Positions 47,400-59,284 of a DNA stretch of 64,000 nt are shown in pieces. Source of the stretch: Holothuria scabra (lineage: Eukaryota; Echinodermata; Holothuroidea; Aspidochirotida; Holothuriidae); the NCBI GenBank assembly GCA_037179385.1, contig CM074195.1, positions 8,013,787 to 8,077,786 on the forward strand. The letters run 5' to 3'. Numbering within the stretch: position 1 is the first letter of the stretch; every line of letters begins with the position of its first letter. Position numbers and translations under genes: made by a program. The notes beneath the pieces are model-generated. The model made no database searches, was not told the origin of the DNA, and saw only the letters and a program-made list of their open reading frames with translations.

Positions 47400-47850
47400 A
47401 ACATTTATTTCAAAATTTGAGATATATGAAATTTATTTTAGACCTTGGATAAAACAAAAGATATCTCGAATTCGAATTCTAGAAATCTTGAATTCAATGT
47501 TGGGTATCTCGAATTCTAAGTCCTGATATCTAAAATTCATTTTTTGTTTTCATGAAGTTAAATTGGATACCTCGGATTATTTTTGGATATATAAAACTGA
47601 ATTCAAAATATCTTAAACTAACTTTCCGTTTCTTGATATAATTAATTTATTATTGATATCGGAAATTACATTGTAAATAATTCAAATTAACTTTAAGACA
47701 TCGCAAACGACATTTTCGATAACTCGAATGGACTAAATTTGTTTCTGGTATCTCAAATTGGAATTTTGATATCATTAATTTAAATCAAGAAAGTTTAAAA
47801 ATAATGCCAGATATCTCAGATTCTCGAATAAATATTAAAATGACGTTTTA
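47400..47850. repeat. Degenerate ATATCTCGAATT-type repeat
   Basis: Variants of GATATCTCGAATT (GAGATATATGAAATT, GGTATCTCGAATTC, GATATCTAAAATTC, GGATACCTCGGATT, GGTATCTCAAATTGG, AGATATCTCAGATTC) follow one another every 20-45 bp for about 450 bp, with irregular spacing. No coding sense. Confidence 0.6.
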
Positions 47851-48617
47851 TAGTAGGCCACAGGCACATATACAGAACGCCATATAAAAATTTTGCGAGT
47901 TTGTGAGTAATCGTGGTGATGTTTTTGGAGGTAACTGAAAAAATTGTGTCTCTAAAAAAATCTGCTAACATTTTCGGGTAGGTACGATACTTTTATAATT
48001 CAAAAAAGGGGACGGGGGTACCGCCGACGGTCCGGTTGGAATGTCGACTGTTTTATATATTTATATGTTTTTAACTTGTATGTGTAGCAAGCTACTAAAT
48101 CTGGTCATATTCATGGCCTTAATGACTCAGACTCAGGAATCAATGAACTGTTTACTTCCTTGCCTCCATCAACCCACATCCTTGCCTTTATTTGCTAATG
48201 AACTAGGATTAGCGACTTCTCCAAATAGTCAAACTGATCCTTGTCAAGTTTCTTTGTTCTTCTAATAAGCAGGTGGGTTCTTTTCCCTGAAATGTTTTTG
48301 CAGAAGTATGCAGTGCTGTAGGTCCAAAAGGAATGTTTTAACTTGTTCTTTATGATGGGCCACTGACCAAAGTAATGCTGTGGTTCTAAAGCTATCCCCC
48401 AAAGCTCCTTGTGGAGACTAGCTGGCACCGGGGTCTATGTAAGTTCTTGTTATAGGGTGGGGAAGTGGCTAGGATTAGAAACTATCAATCGTTTGGACAC
48501 TGACAACGGGTTGTTGCAGAAGAGGGTTTCTTTGTCTTGGGGCAGTGACCTACCATCCTCCCTAAAACTTTAGTTAAGCAATTGCAAAGTTAAAAGGGCT
48601 CCTCTCAACTGGACTTC
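47851..48617. other. Intergenic, no gene seen
   Basis: Short frames only, with none recognisable. Confidence 0.35.
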
Positions 48618-48724
48618 ACCACTCATCTGCTGACTGCTCCAGCTACAGCACCTATTTGTTCTTGAGTGTCTCGCCACTCTGAAGATATTTCATTTTCTGT
48701 GTGATCCTCCCCAATCACTCAGGT
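48618..48724 (+). repeat. 107-bp direct repeat, copy 1, ending in a splice-donor-like site
   Basis: ACCACTCATCTGCTGACTGC through CCCCAATCACTCAGGT recurs at 50014-50120 with about two differences. Here the end reads CAG followed by GTAAGAGT, an excellent 5' splice site; in copy 2 it reads CAGGTCCCAC. The repeat could be an exon of a non-coding transcript, the terminal repeats of a small retroelement, or a simple duplication. Confidence 0.85.
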
Positions 48725-50013
48725 AAGAGTAACTATTTTATTTCTAAGTTGCTTCCTAGGCCAGACCCTATAGCTATGAGCTCATGGAGACATAGCAATG
48801 CAGTAATTATTCAAATAAGTTATTCTTTTAACACCGTAGTTGATATGCTGTTAACAATCAACATTATTTATTTTAAATTGGCAATGAGGACTTGCCAATA
48901 TTCAAGGAGAATATTACTGTATGTTTACAAGTTACTTATAGAAGGCATGAATGCTAAATTTGTGCTCTTGTGTCACCAAGAGTTCCCTCTGTTGCGATTC
49001 AGTTATGGTTCATTGCACTTAGTTTGCGTACCAGTTCTTTCATAAATGGGAAGAGCTATTTGTCCTTGAGTTTGCTAAGAGTGCCAATGGAATAGACTAA
49101 TGCCTGCTGGATAGTCTACAAAACATTTGGTGCATGTCTGTCTAGTTATCTGATAGTTTATTTTATTAATGGATCATGTTCTTGTGTTAATTTTTATTGT
49201 TTTGAGTGCTAATGCTTGGTAACATTACTTAAGGCAATAAGAGCCTTGCAGACTGCATTTATGTTGCTAGGATATATTCCTGGTATGATTTGAGAGTTAC
49301 CCCATTTAATGTTAATATTTTAGTTAGCCTTGGTTAAAGCAGTGGCCAGGGGTACTGGCCTTTACTGCCCCATGCCCCTTATTCAATCACAGTGCAAATC
49401 TTTTAGTTATGACATGTACATATTTCCTATTAGTGGGGTTCCACTACGAGGTGGCCTGAAATTATGTTTGCTATGGAAAAAGAGCAATTTTTTTGTATGT
49501 TAAGCTAATCTACCGCTTCCCCTGTACCTTTCCCATGTTCCTTTTAATTTTAATGGCCCTAAGTTCAATTGTTAAGGGGACTGAGACTTAGAAGTATTTT
49601 GGGCTACCCCTCTCTTCAATGGGTTGGTAGTCTCAGGCATTCAGGGATGTTAACTTATATTATTTTTCGGACGTTGGGCTATCTAGTCATATGCATTGGC
49701 GGGCTAGAGTGTCAAGTCTGTAGTGACCTTGACAGTAACCCCTCCCCCCTTTTTTCCTTGAAGAGTAAAGCTTTGGTTGCACTATTTACTGGGTCAGAGG
49801 ACAGTGATCCCCTAACAATGGCTTAGTATGTCAGGGCAGTGGCATGGCATTTGAGTATTGCTAGTTTAGGCCCCTGCATTCTTTTATTATTTCCTTCATT
49901 GTTTTATTATTTTATCCTCATTACTTATTATTATTTTCATTATTAATCCAAGCATCGTTAGACTTTTATTCATTTAGTTATTAATACAAAATGAGGTTGC
50001 ATGTATATATTAG
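48725..50013. other. Segment between the 107-bp direct repeats
   Basis: No recognisable coding sequence; the largest frame is 114 codons (48701-49045) and lacks a family. The right end is T-rich with TTATTATT-type repeats (49885-49985). Confidence 0.4.
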
Positions 50014-50120
50014 ACCACTCATCTGCTGACTGCTCCAGCTACAGCACCTATTTGTTCTTGAGTGTCTCGCCACTCTGAAGATATTTTACTTTCTGTGTGA
50101 TCCTCCCCAATCACTCAGGT
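50014..50120 (+). repeat. 107-bp direct repeat, copy 2
   Basis: Second copy of 48618-48724 in the same orientation, 1.4 kb downstream. It differs mainly at ATATTTTACTTTC against ATATTTCATTTTC. Confidence 0.85.
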
Positions 50121-50860
50121 CCCACTACTGTATGCTGTATGTTTTTGGGCCATGTGCCACGAGGGCTGTGGGCTTTGATGTTCCACGCTTGGGAGGCTAG
50201 ATGCCGCCACCATAGGGTTCCCAGAGGTGTAACGGGTTGAGACGTCTGGTCAGGTCGATAGACGCCGGAGTCATAGTCACCCCCCTGGGCCGATGGGCAG
50301 GTTGTTGATGAAGGGACGCCACCAGCGAGGGCACTGGACAGAGACTAGATGGTTTTGAGAGCCATACACTACTATCCGAATGAACTGTTTTGAGACTGTT
50401 GTTTGTTTTTTAATCTGACTCTGAGGTCTGTAATTATATAGCAGCGTCCTTCAGCGAGATTGAAATACTGATGTGACTATTAATGCTTATGATATGATGT
50501 CACTCCCTGTTTGTATCTATGTATTGCATATATGTGCCGACAGAATTCATATAGGGCCAGAAGCCAGGGCCTGGTACTTGTAATATATTTTGAGAGCTGT
50601 GGTAAACCTCAGCTGATTGTTATTATGTTATTATTTTCTTGTTTCATTTAGTAGTAGTTAGCCTATGTTAGAACAGAGTCAACAATCCGCATCCTGCTTG
50701 AATTATTTGTGAGAGTAGGGTGAATGTCCCGTACCCAGCTGCTACCAAGTCGTAGGTGCTTGACTAGTAGTGTTACATATGTATATATATGTCCTTTTTA
50801 CAATGTTTTATTGTACTGGAATGAATAAATCTGAAACTGAAATATGAATGTCAGATGGAC
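50121..50860 (+). other. Possible LINE or transcript 3' region with poly(A) signal
   Basis: Ends with TTTTATTGTACTGGAATG, AATAAA at 50824-50829, then CTGAAACTGAAA. Short TGAAAC-type repeats after an AATAAA are typical of CR1/L2-like LINE tails, but no RT remains here to prove it. It could equally be the last exon of a transcript that includes the 107-bp repeat. Confidence 0.4.
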
Positions 50861-52465
50861 CTGAATTTGACTTTTTACTTGGGAGCTGTATGGGTATAAT
50901 CTGACAGTCGCGGGTCACTCCAGTTCAATTTGAAAGGACAATTATGTAAACTTGTAGACAGAAGTATTCATCTGACGAGTATGTTGATTGTTATATTAAT
51001 GAAAGGCAGGTATTGCGGAAATTTTGTCAGAGTAACAGCTTTTTCTTGAGATGGGGACCTTTTCAAATATAACATCTCGAAATCAAAACTAAATAAACGC
51101 AGCTTTTAACATTTGGAAAGTGTCACCTGCAATCAAGAAGTATGCTTTTGTAAAAAGTTGTGGTGGAATTTTCATAGAAATTGAGAAGGTTGCAAAGCTA
51201 AGCAACACATCCGAGAGTCTAAAAAACTCAAATTTTCTTCAGTCTCAATTCCCAGTCCTGCGCAGCACTTTGTCAAAAATGGTAGAATATTCAGTTCGGC
51301 GTTCAGAAAAAAGTTGTCAAAATTTCTTGGATGTTTCAATGGTCAGATAACACACGGGAAGGAGACGATTCACAAGTAGACTATTAAGTGCCCAAATATT
51401 AGCGGCCCTGAATGGTTGTCGAAAATTTTATCTGGTAATATGTTATCAATTTGCTATTTTCTCGATTTTCATTGAATATTTCATCGCAAATGAAGTATGG
51501 CAAAATAAGAACTGCTTATAGATTTTACTTACATGCCTTGGAAATGTCATTCCATGCTGTATGGAGGGTCACGATGTTCAAAAATTTTCTGTGGGCCTAT
51601 AGTGGGCCTATCATAAATCAAACTAGAAAATGTGGTTACGTACCGTAACCACAATGGACGTGACATATTGTGCTAGTCTTTGGTTGCCCATGAAGGGGAA
51701 GGATGGACTGCCTGGTTAATCCGACGGACAACAGGGACGTAAATCTGGTACGTGGATTGGGGGACAAACATTTTCCAACAGACTGTTGAACCCTGTATCG
51801 TGTGCAGGACCGGAATGATCTATAAGCAATCCACCCTATGAAAGCAAGTGCACTCGTAGGCCTACATACACACACAATCAGAAACACATACACACTCACA
51901 CAGACATGCACATACACTCAAAGTGACGTTTTCAAGAAGCCCCCCATATCCCAAAATGTTATTACATTTTGGTTATTCTCCTTTTTTTTATTTTAAATCT
52001 GCCTAAATTATTGGAGGGCAGAGCCTATGTTTGCTCCCCCGATATTTTCATTGGTGTTGCAATTAGTGTAATTTGCACGGCTTACCCGGGTACCCACTCG
52101 CCATCGTATAACCCGGTTTCAAATCTACTACGCGAAGCTTAAAAATTTTGAATGCAAAATGGATTACACAATTTACGCTATTGCCCACGGTAATGGACTA
52201 AAATATTTTGCAATTAATTTGGTAAACATTCTCGGGACCTGAGAATGAAGAGAGCCCCTAGAAATTATGTGTAAGTTTGTTTTTGTTTTGTGTTTAATAT
52301 GTACCAAACAAATAAATCAAAAATTTTGAAAGTTGTTTGTACTTTATTTCCTGAAGTTGAAATTTTTATCAGCGTACGGCCCGACCGCGCGCAGCTATCG
52401 TCACGGAGTGAGTTTCTTCTCACACATGTCACTTTTAATCTTGCACGCGGAGCAAGCTATCTGAC
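50861..52465. other. Intergenic, no gene seen
   Basis: No supported gene. A (CA)n-like stretch lies at 51864-51920. CGGTTACG/CGTAACC pairing (TGGTTACGTACCGTAACCA) at 51634-51652 forms a perfect small palindrome. Confidence 0.4.
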
Positions 52466-53828
52466 GGTGATTCAAAATCACACCATAGGCCTACTTCACG
52501 CAGAAACTAGCAGACACACCACCCCGCCCAGCTTTCAGAGACAGTGCCCGTAGCGTTCGGCATGCTAGGTAAACTTAGCCTTGCATGTATACGATCTTAA
52601 TACGGTATGCCACCTCGAGTATAATCCTCGAATATATTTCATAATGGTTAAACGTGTCAGTTTACGCAAATCAACACTTTGCCGCTCTCTATAAAGTACA
52701 ATGACACCACTGTAATGACACCGTAAACATTCACGAAAAAGGTTTTTGAAACAAGCCATTACACAGGGCCGTCGGAAGCGGGGGGGGGGGGAGCTGGGGG
52801 GCTGCAGCCCCCCCCCCCAATAATTTTGCCATATATAGTTTTTTTTTTTTTGAAGTGAACATTTTATTACAACGAAAGGTCAAAATAACGACTGCTTAGA
52901 TAGTATTAACAAGCCCGGGAAATGTCATTTCCGGCTGTCTGAGGGGTTGCGATTTTTCAAAATTTTCTGTACGCTCCGCGCCAACCAATGGTGGCGCTCC
53001 GCTTAGATAGTCAGCCAGAGTCAGCCCCCCCCCCCAATCGAAAATACCTTCCGACGGCACTGTACATATCACATTATTTTGCCAAAAAATGGTGATCGCG
53101 CAGACTAGGAATTTTAGGTGTAAAAGCATAGTTATTATACTATATTAACTATGGTAAAAGCTATGTTACCACGTCCGGATGTCAACATGAGGCTAGCTAC
53201 GTCAGAACGTACATAGCTCTGAAGTAAAATTCCAACGCACATTGTGCATTACTGTGAGAGAAGTTCACGAGCATGACGTGCTTTGTTTACAATCGGCAAT
53301 TTTGGACGTGCAAGAGAATACCATAATACAGGGCTCTGATTGGTTGGTGTTTTAAAAGGAGAAACTTCGGAGCTCTTAAGATGCTAACTTTTAGAGTAGG
53401 AAAGCGTCCCAAAATTTAATATAAAATTGATAGAGGCCTTGGAAAGTACTAATTTTCTTATTTGACTGTTTTCTGTTGCGCTTCTTTGGATCATGGCCAC
53501 TACGCGTCCGGTCGTTCCAGTAAGACCAAAATAGGGGTGTAGGTTGCTGGCCGTGTTTGGTGTTTAAGGCACAATAGATGCTCCAACAATAGCTCTTTCT
53601 CGTTTCTTTTACTTGTCATTTTGGTTTGAAACAAAAGGAGATGATAAAACCTTATGACAAATCAAATGTTTTTGAACTTGGGAATGTGATCGCTACCTCT
53701 CCAAAACAGCTGTACTGAAATATTATCATGCTCCTAACAAAATGTTCTATCTTTTAGTCACCGTTCCCGGGTACCCGACGGGTATGACGATTAGGTACCC
53801 GGGTCCTATTTTTAGTACCCGTGCAAAG
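52466..53828 (+). repeat. 0.9-kb dispersed repeat, copy 2, with two insertions
   Basis: Collinear with 1040-1957 but enlarged by a 300-bp MITE (52764-53063) and by about 105 bp near 53490-53594 (TTGGATCATGGCCACTACGC through CAACAATAGC). The copies differ by many substitutions, so the duplication is old. Confidence 0.8.
52764..53063. mobile_element. 300-bp MITE with CAGKGCCGTCGGAAG ends, TACA duplication
   Basis: Left end CAGGGCCGTCGGAAG, right end CTTCCGACGGCACTG, flanked by TACA on both sides (52760-52763, 53064-53067). The uninterrupted repeat copy near 1330 reads CATTACATATTACG across the site, confirming the boundaries and a four-base target duplication. The interior holds poly-G and poly-C runs and the TACGCTCCGCGCCAACC and GGCGCTCCGCTTAGA motifs found in other degenerate copies. 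A CAG start recalls hAT elements, but those duplicate eight bases, so the superfamily is left open. Confidence 0.9.
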
Positions 53829-55347
53829 GCACTTGTTGCAATTCCCTACCTGCCACCGAGGATTGACAAACCTGTCCGACAAAAGTACAGCTAGTGTGTA
53901 GGCTAGTAACTAAATTTGGCTCTGATTTAGAATAACTGTACGGAATGAAGTGCGAAATGCGAATGTACGTGCAGTTAATGTACACTAGCTACGTTTACGT
54001 TTGACCTCAGCTGGCCTATGCCAATCGAAAACCTATAATGGTTTATACGTATGGTAAAATACGAGATTTGCATCGAAAATTCGGACTTTTGATTGCACTT
54101 TGCCTTCTCTACGACATTATGTGAAATTCTTTTTGTTTATACGAACATATACCTTAAACACGTTTGAAAACTTCGTTCAATCGGCCACATTGCTTGTACA
54201 CGATCGCAATGGACCGTACATGACTTTATACGAACGCTGCGTCAAACCCGGCACTTACACTACTGTACACATTTTGTACATTCCTTAACTGAATGCAGTT
54301 CAAACGGAGACATCGTAGCATGCCGCTCCGCCGAAATTCCAGGGAATTGCCACAAGAAAATTATACGAATGTGTTCAAATTTATACAGTTGTCTTTATAA
54401 TCACTTCATAAATCAAATGTAAAATAAATTTGGTGACCAAACAGTTCTACTGGTGTTGAAAATACAGACCAAAGTAGGCCGTAGCATCCCCCTCGTTCAT
54501 GACTGCGTCATATGTAAAGTAACAGGTATATTAGCCTACTTAATATTAATATTAGCCTACTTAATATTATTATGAGCCTACTTAATGTTACTATTAGCCT
54601 ACTTAATATTAATATTAGCCTACTTAATATTTAAATGTTGAGTATTTGAGGAAAAATGAACCGCATTTCGCAATTAGCGACATTTTTCACACAATCTTGT
54701 CACATACCCGTCTCCTTTGCTGTACAAATCTTCTCCTAAAAGATCGGTTTGTTTCTTGATGGAGTCGTCCGATAAACTGAACGAAAGAAATGTGGTCACG
54801 TGATCATCAGAAAATGCGACCAACCACAATAATGGACATGCTGTGTCATGCCCATTAATCAACCGGGGGAAAATATGCACCCTCCCTGAGCCCCTATCAA
54901 AAAATTCATGATTACACTACTATGGGCCTGGTATTGCTAATCACGTGATCCCATCATCTAATAATTTGCCAATTACCTTCCGGATGAGCTACTTTTCTTT
55001 ACTATATTCCCCGTCTCATAAGTAACAATCTCATTGGTCAACCACCTCATCTACCGCTTACCATACCCTTAATCTCTAACCCTAATCCTACCCCTAATCC
55101 CATGCTAATGGGGGCCAATGAGACTAGCCAATCATGAGACGGGGACTACAGTGCGGAACATATAGAAAAAATCCATAGACAGATAAAACTATTTTCAACT
55201 GGGGCTAAAATCTTGTCTCTGATTCGCAAACACTGGGGAAGGTTTCTCGGGAAGGGGTTGACCCTTAAATATTTGAAGAAGTCTACAAGCGAGTTGATGC
55301 AAAGTTTGAGGAAACTATAAAAAAAAATGATAAACATTATTCACACA
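53829..55347. other. Intergenic; 21-bp tandem repeat inside
   Basis: No gene seen. CGAACG and CpG-containing DNA at 53940-54330 lacks any recognisable frame. The tandem repeat is listed separately. Confidence 0.4.
54529..54637. repeat. 21-bp tandem repeat, five units
   Basis: TATTAGCCTACTTAATATTAA repeats with an exact 21-bp period; AGCCTAC starts at 54533, 54554, 54575, 54596 and 54617. Units differ by one to three bases. Confidence 0.92.
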
Positions 55348-55415
55348 TATATTTCGAACCCGGGCCTTCCGCGTGAGAGGCGGATATGCTCTACCCTTAG
55401 ACCAAACAGCCGGTT
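55348..55415 (-). mobile_element. tRNA-Glu-like SINE head or tRNA pseudogene
   Basis: On the minus strand: TGGTCTAAGGG (A box, 55404-55394), an anticodon arm CCGC-CTCTCAC-GCGG with CTC in anticodon position, then GGCCCGGGTTCGAA (B box, about 55365-55352). This resembles tRNA-Glu(CTC). The T-arm does not close (the B box runs into ATATATGTG) and no acceptor stem forms, so it is not a working tRNA. Confidence 0.6.
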
Positions 55416-56640
55416 AAGCTGAAGTTCAGTCTTCATGTAAGAATCAATATCATCAATTGGTGGTTGAGTTGAATGATTTCGAAGTCTTTTGCTAGTATGT
55501 GACGACCGACTACCTACACACATTTTTTCCGATTGTAAAGCGAATAGCAAGGTTTTAAAGAACTTTCTGAACCTTTTGGCATAGACTATTTTGATGCAAG
55601 GACGGGTGACTGGTAAACAGTGGCGTAGTCCAATTTGAGCCCACCTTGCAATGCAAAAAACACCTAAAATAGCGGTTTTCTCTCTATCCTTATACTTTTT
55701 CCTCATATCGTGCCCCCCCCCCCCCCCGAAAACAAAACCCTCCCCATGAACCCTGGCTACGCGCCTGCTGGTAAATTATGCATTTTGTAAGATCAGTTCC
55801 TGAGTATTTTGAAATTTGCTCACTTTTCTTTGAACGGAACAATTTTGTTGCAAACGGAAGCTCAAAATAATACTGTGTGGATTCTACTTACAAGCCTTAG
55901 AAATGCCATTTCTGACTATCCGAGGCGTGATTTTTTTTTTTTTAATTTTCTTAGCGCTCTGCTTAGATAGTCTTAAAGCAGGGTAACATCTTTCGGGCAA
56001 ATAATCCTTTGTCCTGAAACAGAAAAAAAATGAAACCAAATACTCCGCATACGCCTTAGCCAATGACTTTGATCAGGTACGGTAGTTGTTAGTCTTAGCA
56101 GGGAGTTGTAACAGATACAACTCCATGGTGTTAGCAGCTCCCTGCTTGATTGACATCCATTCAGACAGTACAGTTATCCCGCTTCGTGTTTAATCAAATA
56201 GCGCCATCTCCTTCAAATTTTCCCTGTAAGAAGTTGCAATATACAGTGTAATTAGATGAAGTTTTGAAACTCGACAAGTTTTTATCAATTGACGTCAGGC
56301 CGGCCACGGCCTTTTTCCAGTTGTAGCATAGTGGCAGTAGGTTTCAACTTTAAAGTCTTTGGTTCCACCAAGCCAGGATTCGAGTTCCAGACCTCTCTGA
56401 TGCACGTCGGGTGTTCTAACCGTTTGTCATCTGTCAGTCTGTCTTAAGTTAAGCAATTTATTGCATACTATTCAGTAAGTTGATTTTTTTTACAATCCGC
56501 TCTTTTTAAGGCCTCAACGGTTTCAGGTAAGAAAATAAATATCCCCTCATAAAAGAAAGAGTAGCCTTGAAGGCTATAACGACTAAAACTTACAAGAAAA
56601 AATGCCGAAATCCAAGAGCAGAATGGACTAACCTTCCCTT
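55416..56640. other. Intergenic; degenerate repeats and a CAGGGAGTTG palindrome
   Basis: No gene seen. 55800-55970 is a degenerate GCCATTTCTGACTATCCGAG and GCGCTCTGCTTAGATAG repeat with poly-C edge (55713-55728). 56098-56148 is an imperfect CAGGGAGTTGTAACAG/TGTTAGCAGCTCCCTG hairpin. 56250-56335 belongs to the GGCCGGCCACGGCC repeat seen at 34.9 and 42.8 kb. Confidence 0.5.
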
Positions 56641-56716
56641 CCACCCACCGCCGCAGCCGCCACCATCTCCACCACCACGATCACCACCACCGTCACCATC
56701 ACAGCACCACCACTCC
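56641..56716. repeat. (CCA)n-rich microsatellite
   Basis: Imperfect CCACC/CACCAT/ACCACC repeats for about 75 bp, giving Pro-, His- and Ser-rich nonsense frames. Confidence 0.85.
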
Positions 56717-57388
56717 AAGTCTTTCCCATGCCCATGCAGTTTTGTTTTGTTGTTTTGCAGTGGCGAGCAGCTCTTTAATTCCGTAGAAATGCTTTAACAG
56801 TTGAACTTTGAATCACGATTCAACGACATTTTAAAACTAAGACTCACCAGGGAGTATACCCCCGCGGAACGGGCTTTTTTCTCAGCTCCTCAGTTCTCAG
56901 TTAGCAATATGGCTGAACAAGGAATACGCCGTACAGTCTGCTATGCAGGTAATCCAGGGAACTCTTGAGGTGCACTGTATCTCAACTCATAAAATTCAAA
57001 AGTATTTGTTAAACAGCAAGAAAAATGAATTCTAACAGTCCAACTTCCATCTTCTCAGAACATTCTTGGGCGAAGATACGAAATGTTGAAATTTATTCAC
57101 TTAAAACAAATTAGTCAATTGAGCAATTATTTGTGACTTCCTTGTTGTACAACTCGCATAACCCGCTTTGTTTCTTAATTACACCACCCCAAAAGAGTAA
57201 GAGTGCTACTACACCTTCATACTAGGTGCAGTTACTTTCAGAAAAACAAATAAATGCAAAGATTGTAACTTGAGTAGTTACAACAATGACAAATTATTGC
57301 GCATGAAAGGTACAATTTTAATTTGAGTGAATTGATATCTAATTTCTCGGCTTGAAAATGTCTTTTGAAGATGGGAGTTGAACTGTTA
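56717..57388. other. Intergenic; includes repeat partner of 300-410
   Basis: No gene. 57085-57175 matches the dispersed repeat near the window start. Confidence 0.45.
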
Positions 57389-57823
57389 GAATTCCCAGAT
57401 CCCAACTACTCTTGTATAACTCTAAAGCCAGCAGTTCTCGTATCCCCCTTGTTCTCGATTATTCCCTTAAAACCGAGAACTTACACAATATAATTCGTCA
57501 CGATTTTGATGTACTACGAAACGAAAGTTCTATATCTGATTTGTTTCGGGATCCTACTCTAAAAGCCAGGAGACAGTCTCCTAACTTAAAGACTCTTCTG
57601 ACATCATCTAAGTAAGTTCAGTCTTTAAGAACTGGTAATAAGAAATACGATAAGCCAAGATGTCAAGTGTATCAATTCATTATAACAGATCGATCATTTA
57701 CTCCACATGGATCACCTATTTCTATCCGACCGCCTTCCCTTGATTGTGATACTCCTAATGTTGTATACCTTTTATGTTGAACTGCGTGCGAGGAAGGTAA
57801 CTACGTTGGTCACATGTTTACCG

Positions 57824-59284
57824 CCCGCGAGACCGAAGGCCCGCGAGACCGAAGGTCAACGAGACCGAAGACCCGTGAGACCGACGGTACCAAAGTACAT
57901 TTTTCATCGGCGCCAAAGTACATTTTTCACCGGCGGCAAAGTACATTTCTTTCATCGGCGCCAAAGTGCATTTTTGTCATCGGCGTACATTTAATTCTTA
58001 TTGTTGTTGTTGTTGTTGTTATTATCATTGTCATTGTCATTGCCACTGCCACTGCCACTGCCGCTGCCACTGCCACTGCCACTGCCACTGTCATTACCAT
58101 TACCATTGCCATTGCCATTATTATTATTATTCCTCTCTTCCACAGCTACGTGGGCTCCTGTCCGCGTCTTGTGGTGAATGCATGGGGGATGACTTCCCTA
58201 CATTCAGACCTCATTTAGTTACGAAATACATCCACAACTTGATGAAAAGGGATGCTCCTTGATTCAAAATCCTTACATTTCATTCCTTGGTTGTTGCCAG
58301 GGTGAGGGTGGGTTCTCGAGGTTTTAGAATTGAAAGTGGGCCAATTCTAGAGTGAAATTTAATACACACATCACCTACGGCAATACATATCGATTAGTGC
58401 AATTTTTATTTTTTATGACGTCATTTCCGGTTTTTAGAAGCCAATAAGGAATAAGATGGGGCAGAAAAACTCTGTATTTTGTCAAAATGCTTTTGGATAT
58501 CTCATGTACAACATATATGATGTGCTAGGTGCTGTTGTGTCTAATTTGCATAAACCGAAAGAAAAACGTTAATGTAACTTTGAGAAAATAGAGCAGCTTG
58601 ACGCTACGCTTAATACTTATATTTGTAGAGGTTTAGAATATTATACTTCTTTGTACCAAGTTTCAATTGTTTGTCATATCTGTAGACAAAATGGCTGCTA
58701 ATCAAACTCAGTAATTAAATCAATTAGAAATTCATTATATATAAATAATTAAAAGCATTAATCATCTCAAAATGACTTTGTAGATTTTGGCCAGAGAAAT
58801 ATGAAGTCGCAATTTTCAAATCAATATCTTGTTTTTTTTTCTCCAGTTATTACGAAAACACCGGCAAAATTTGCCGGCTTCGATTACCTATTTTTCGGTT
58901 AAACATGGATAACTCTATAACGGTACATACTATTGAAAAAGATACCGCCATTCGACTAAGACAGACATATTGCATCAGGAAATTTTGTTTACTACATATG
59001 GCTACTTACCCTTCGTTACCCTAGCTCTAGTTTCAGACAGCCCCGTGTACTAAGTGTTGAAAAAGAAACCTAACTTTAAATTTTATATTTTTTTTTTTGG
59101 CCCTTGATAACAAAAAAAAATGTACTCTGGCGCCGATGTAAAAAAATGTACTTTGGCACCGATGAAAAATGTACTTTGGCGCCGATGAAAAATGTACTTT
59201 GGTACCGTCGGTCTCGTGGACCTTCGGTCTCGTGGGCCTTCGGTCTCGCGGGCCTTCGGTTTCGCGGACCTTCGGTCTCGCGGG
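57824..59284. mobile_element. Fold-back element with minisatellite TIRs
   Basis: The left arm is a tandem run of about 19-bp GCGAGACCGAAGGCCC units (57824-57885) followed by 22-bp GGCGCCAAAGTACATTTTTC units (to about 57990). The right arm is the mirror image (22-bp units 59120-59205, then CCTTCGGTCTCGCGGGC units to 59284). The middle holds a microsatellite and unassigned AT-rich DNA with no transposase. Drosophila FB and Galileo have comparable repeat-built arms. ACCG occurs at the left flank (57820-57823) and two bases beyond the right end (59287-59290), a possible target duplication. Confidence 0.85.
57993..58128. repeat. Compound TTG / CATTGC / CACTGC microsatellite
   Basis: (TTG)n, then ATTGTC and CCACTG hexamers, then (ATT)n, inside the fold-back element. 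It gives Cys-His or Thr-Ala nonsense frames on both strands. Confidence 0.92.

Noticed and set aside
48618..50120. LTR retrotransposon
   Set aside because: The 107-bp direct repeats are too short, and no gag, pol, primer-binding site or TG...CA ends are seen.
55348..55415. Functional tRNA-Glu gene
   Set aside because: A and B boxes and an anticodon arm are visible, but the T-arm and acceptor stem do not form; better a SINE head or pseudogene.
55341..55706. 121-codon minus-strand frame
   Set aside because: Its C-terminal part is the tRNA-like SINE head, and the rest has no family signature.
57814..58262. Cys/His-rich and Thr/Ala-rich frames at 58.0-58.1 kb
   Set aside because: They are read through a compound hexanucleotide microsatellite inside a fold-back element, with open frames on both strands.
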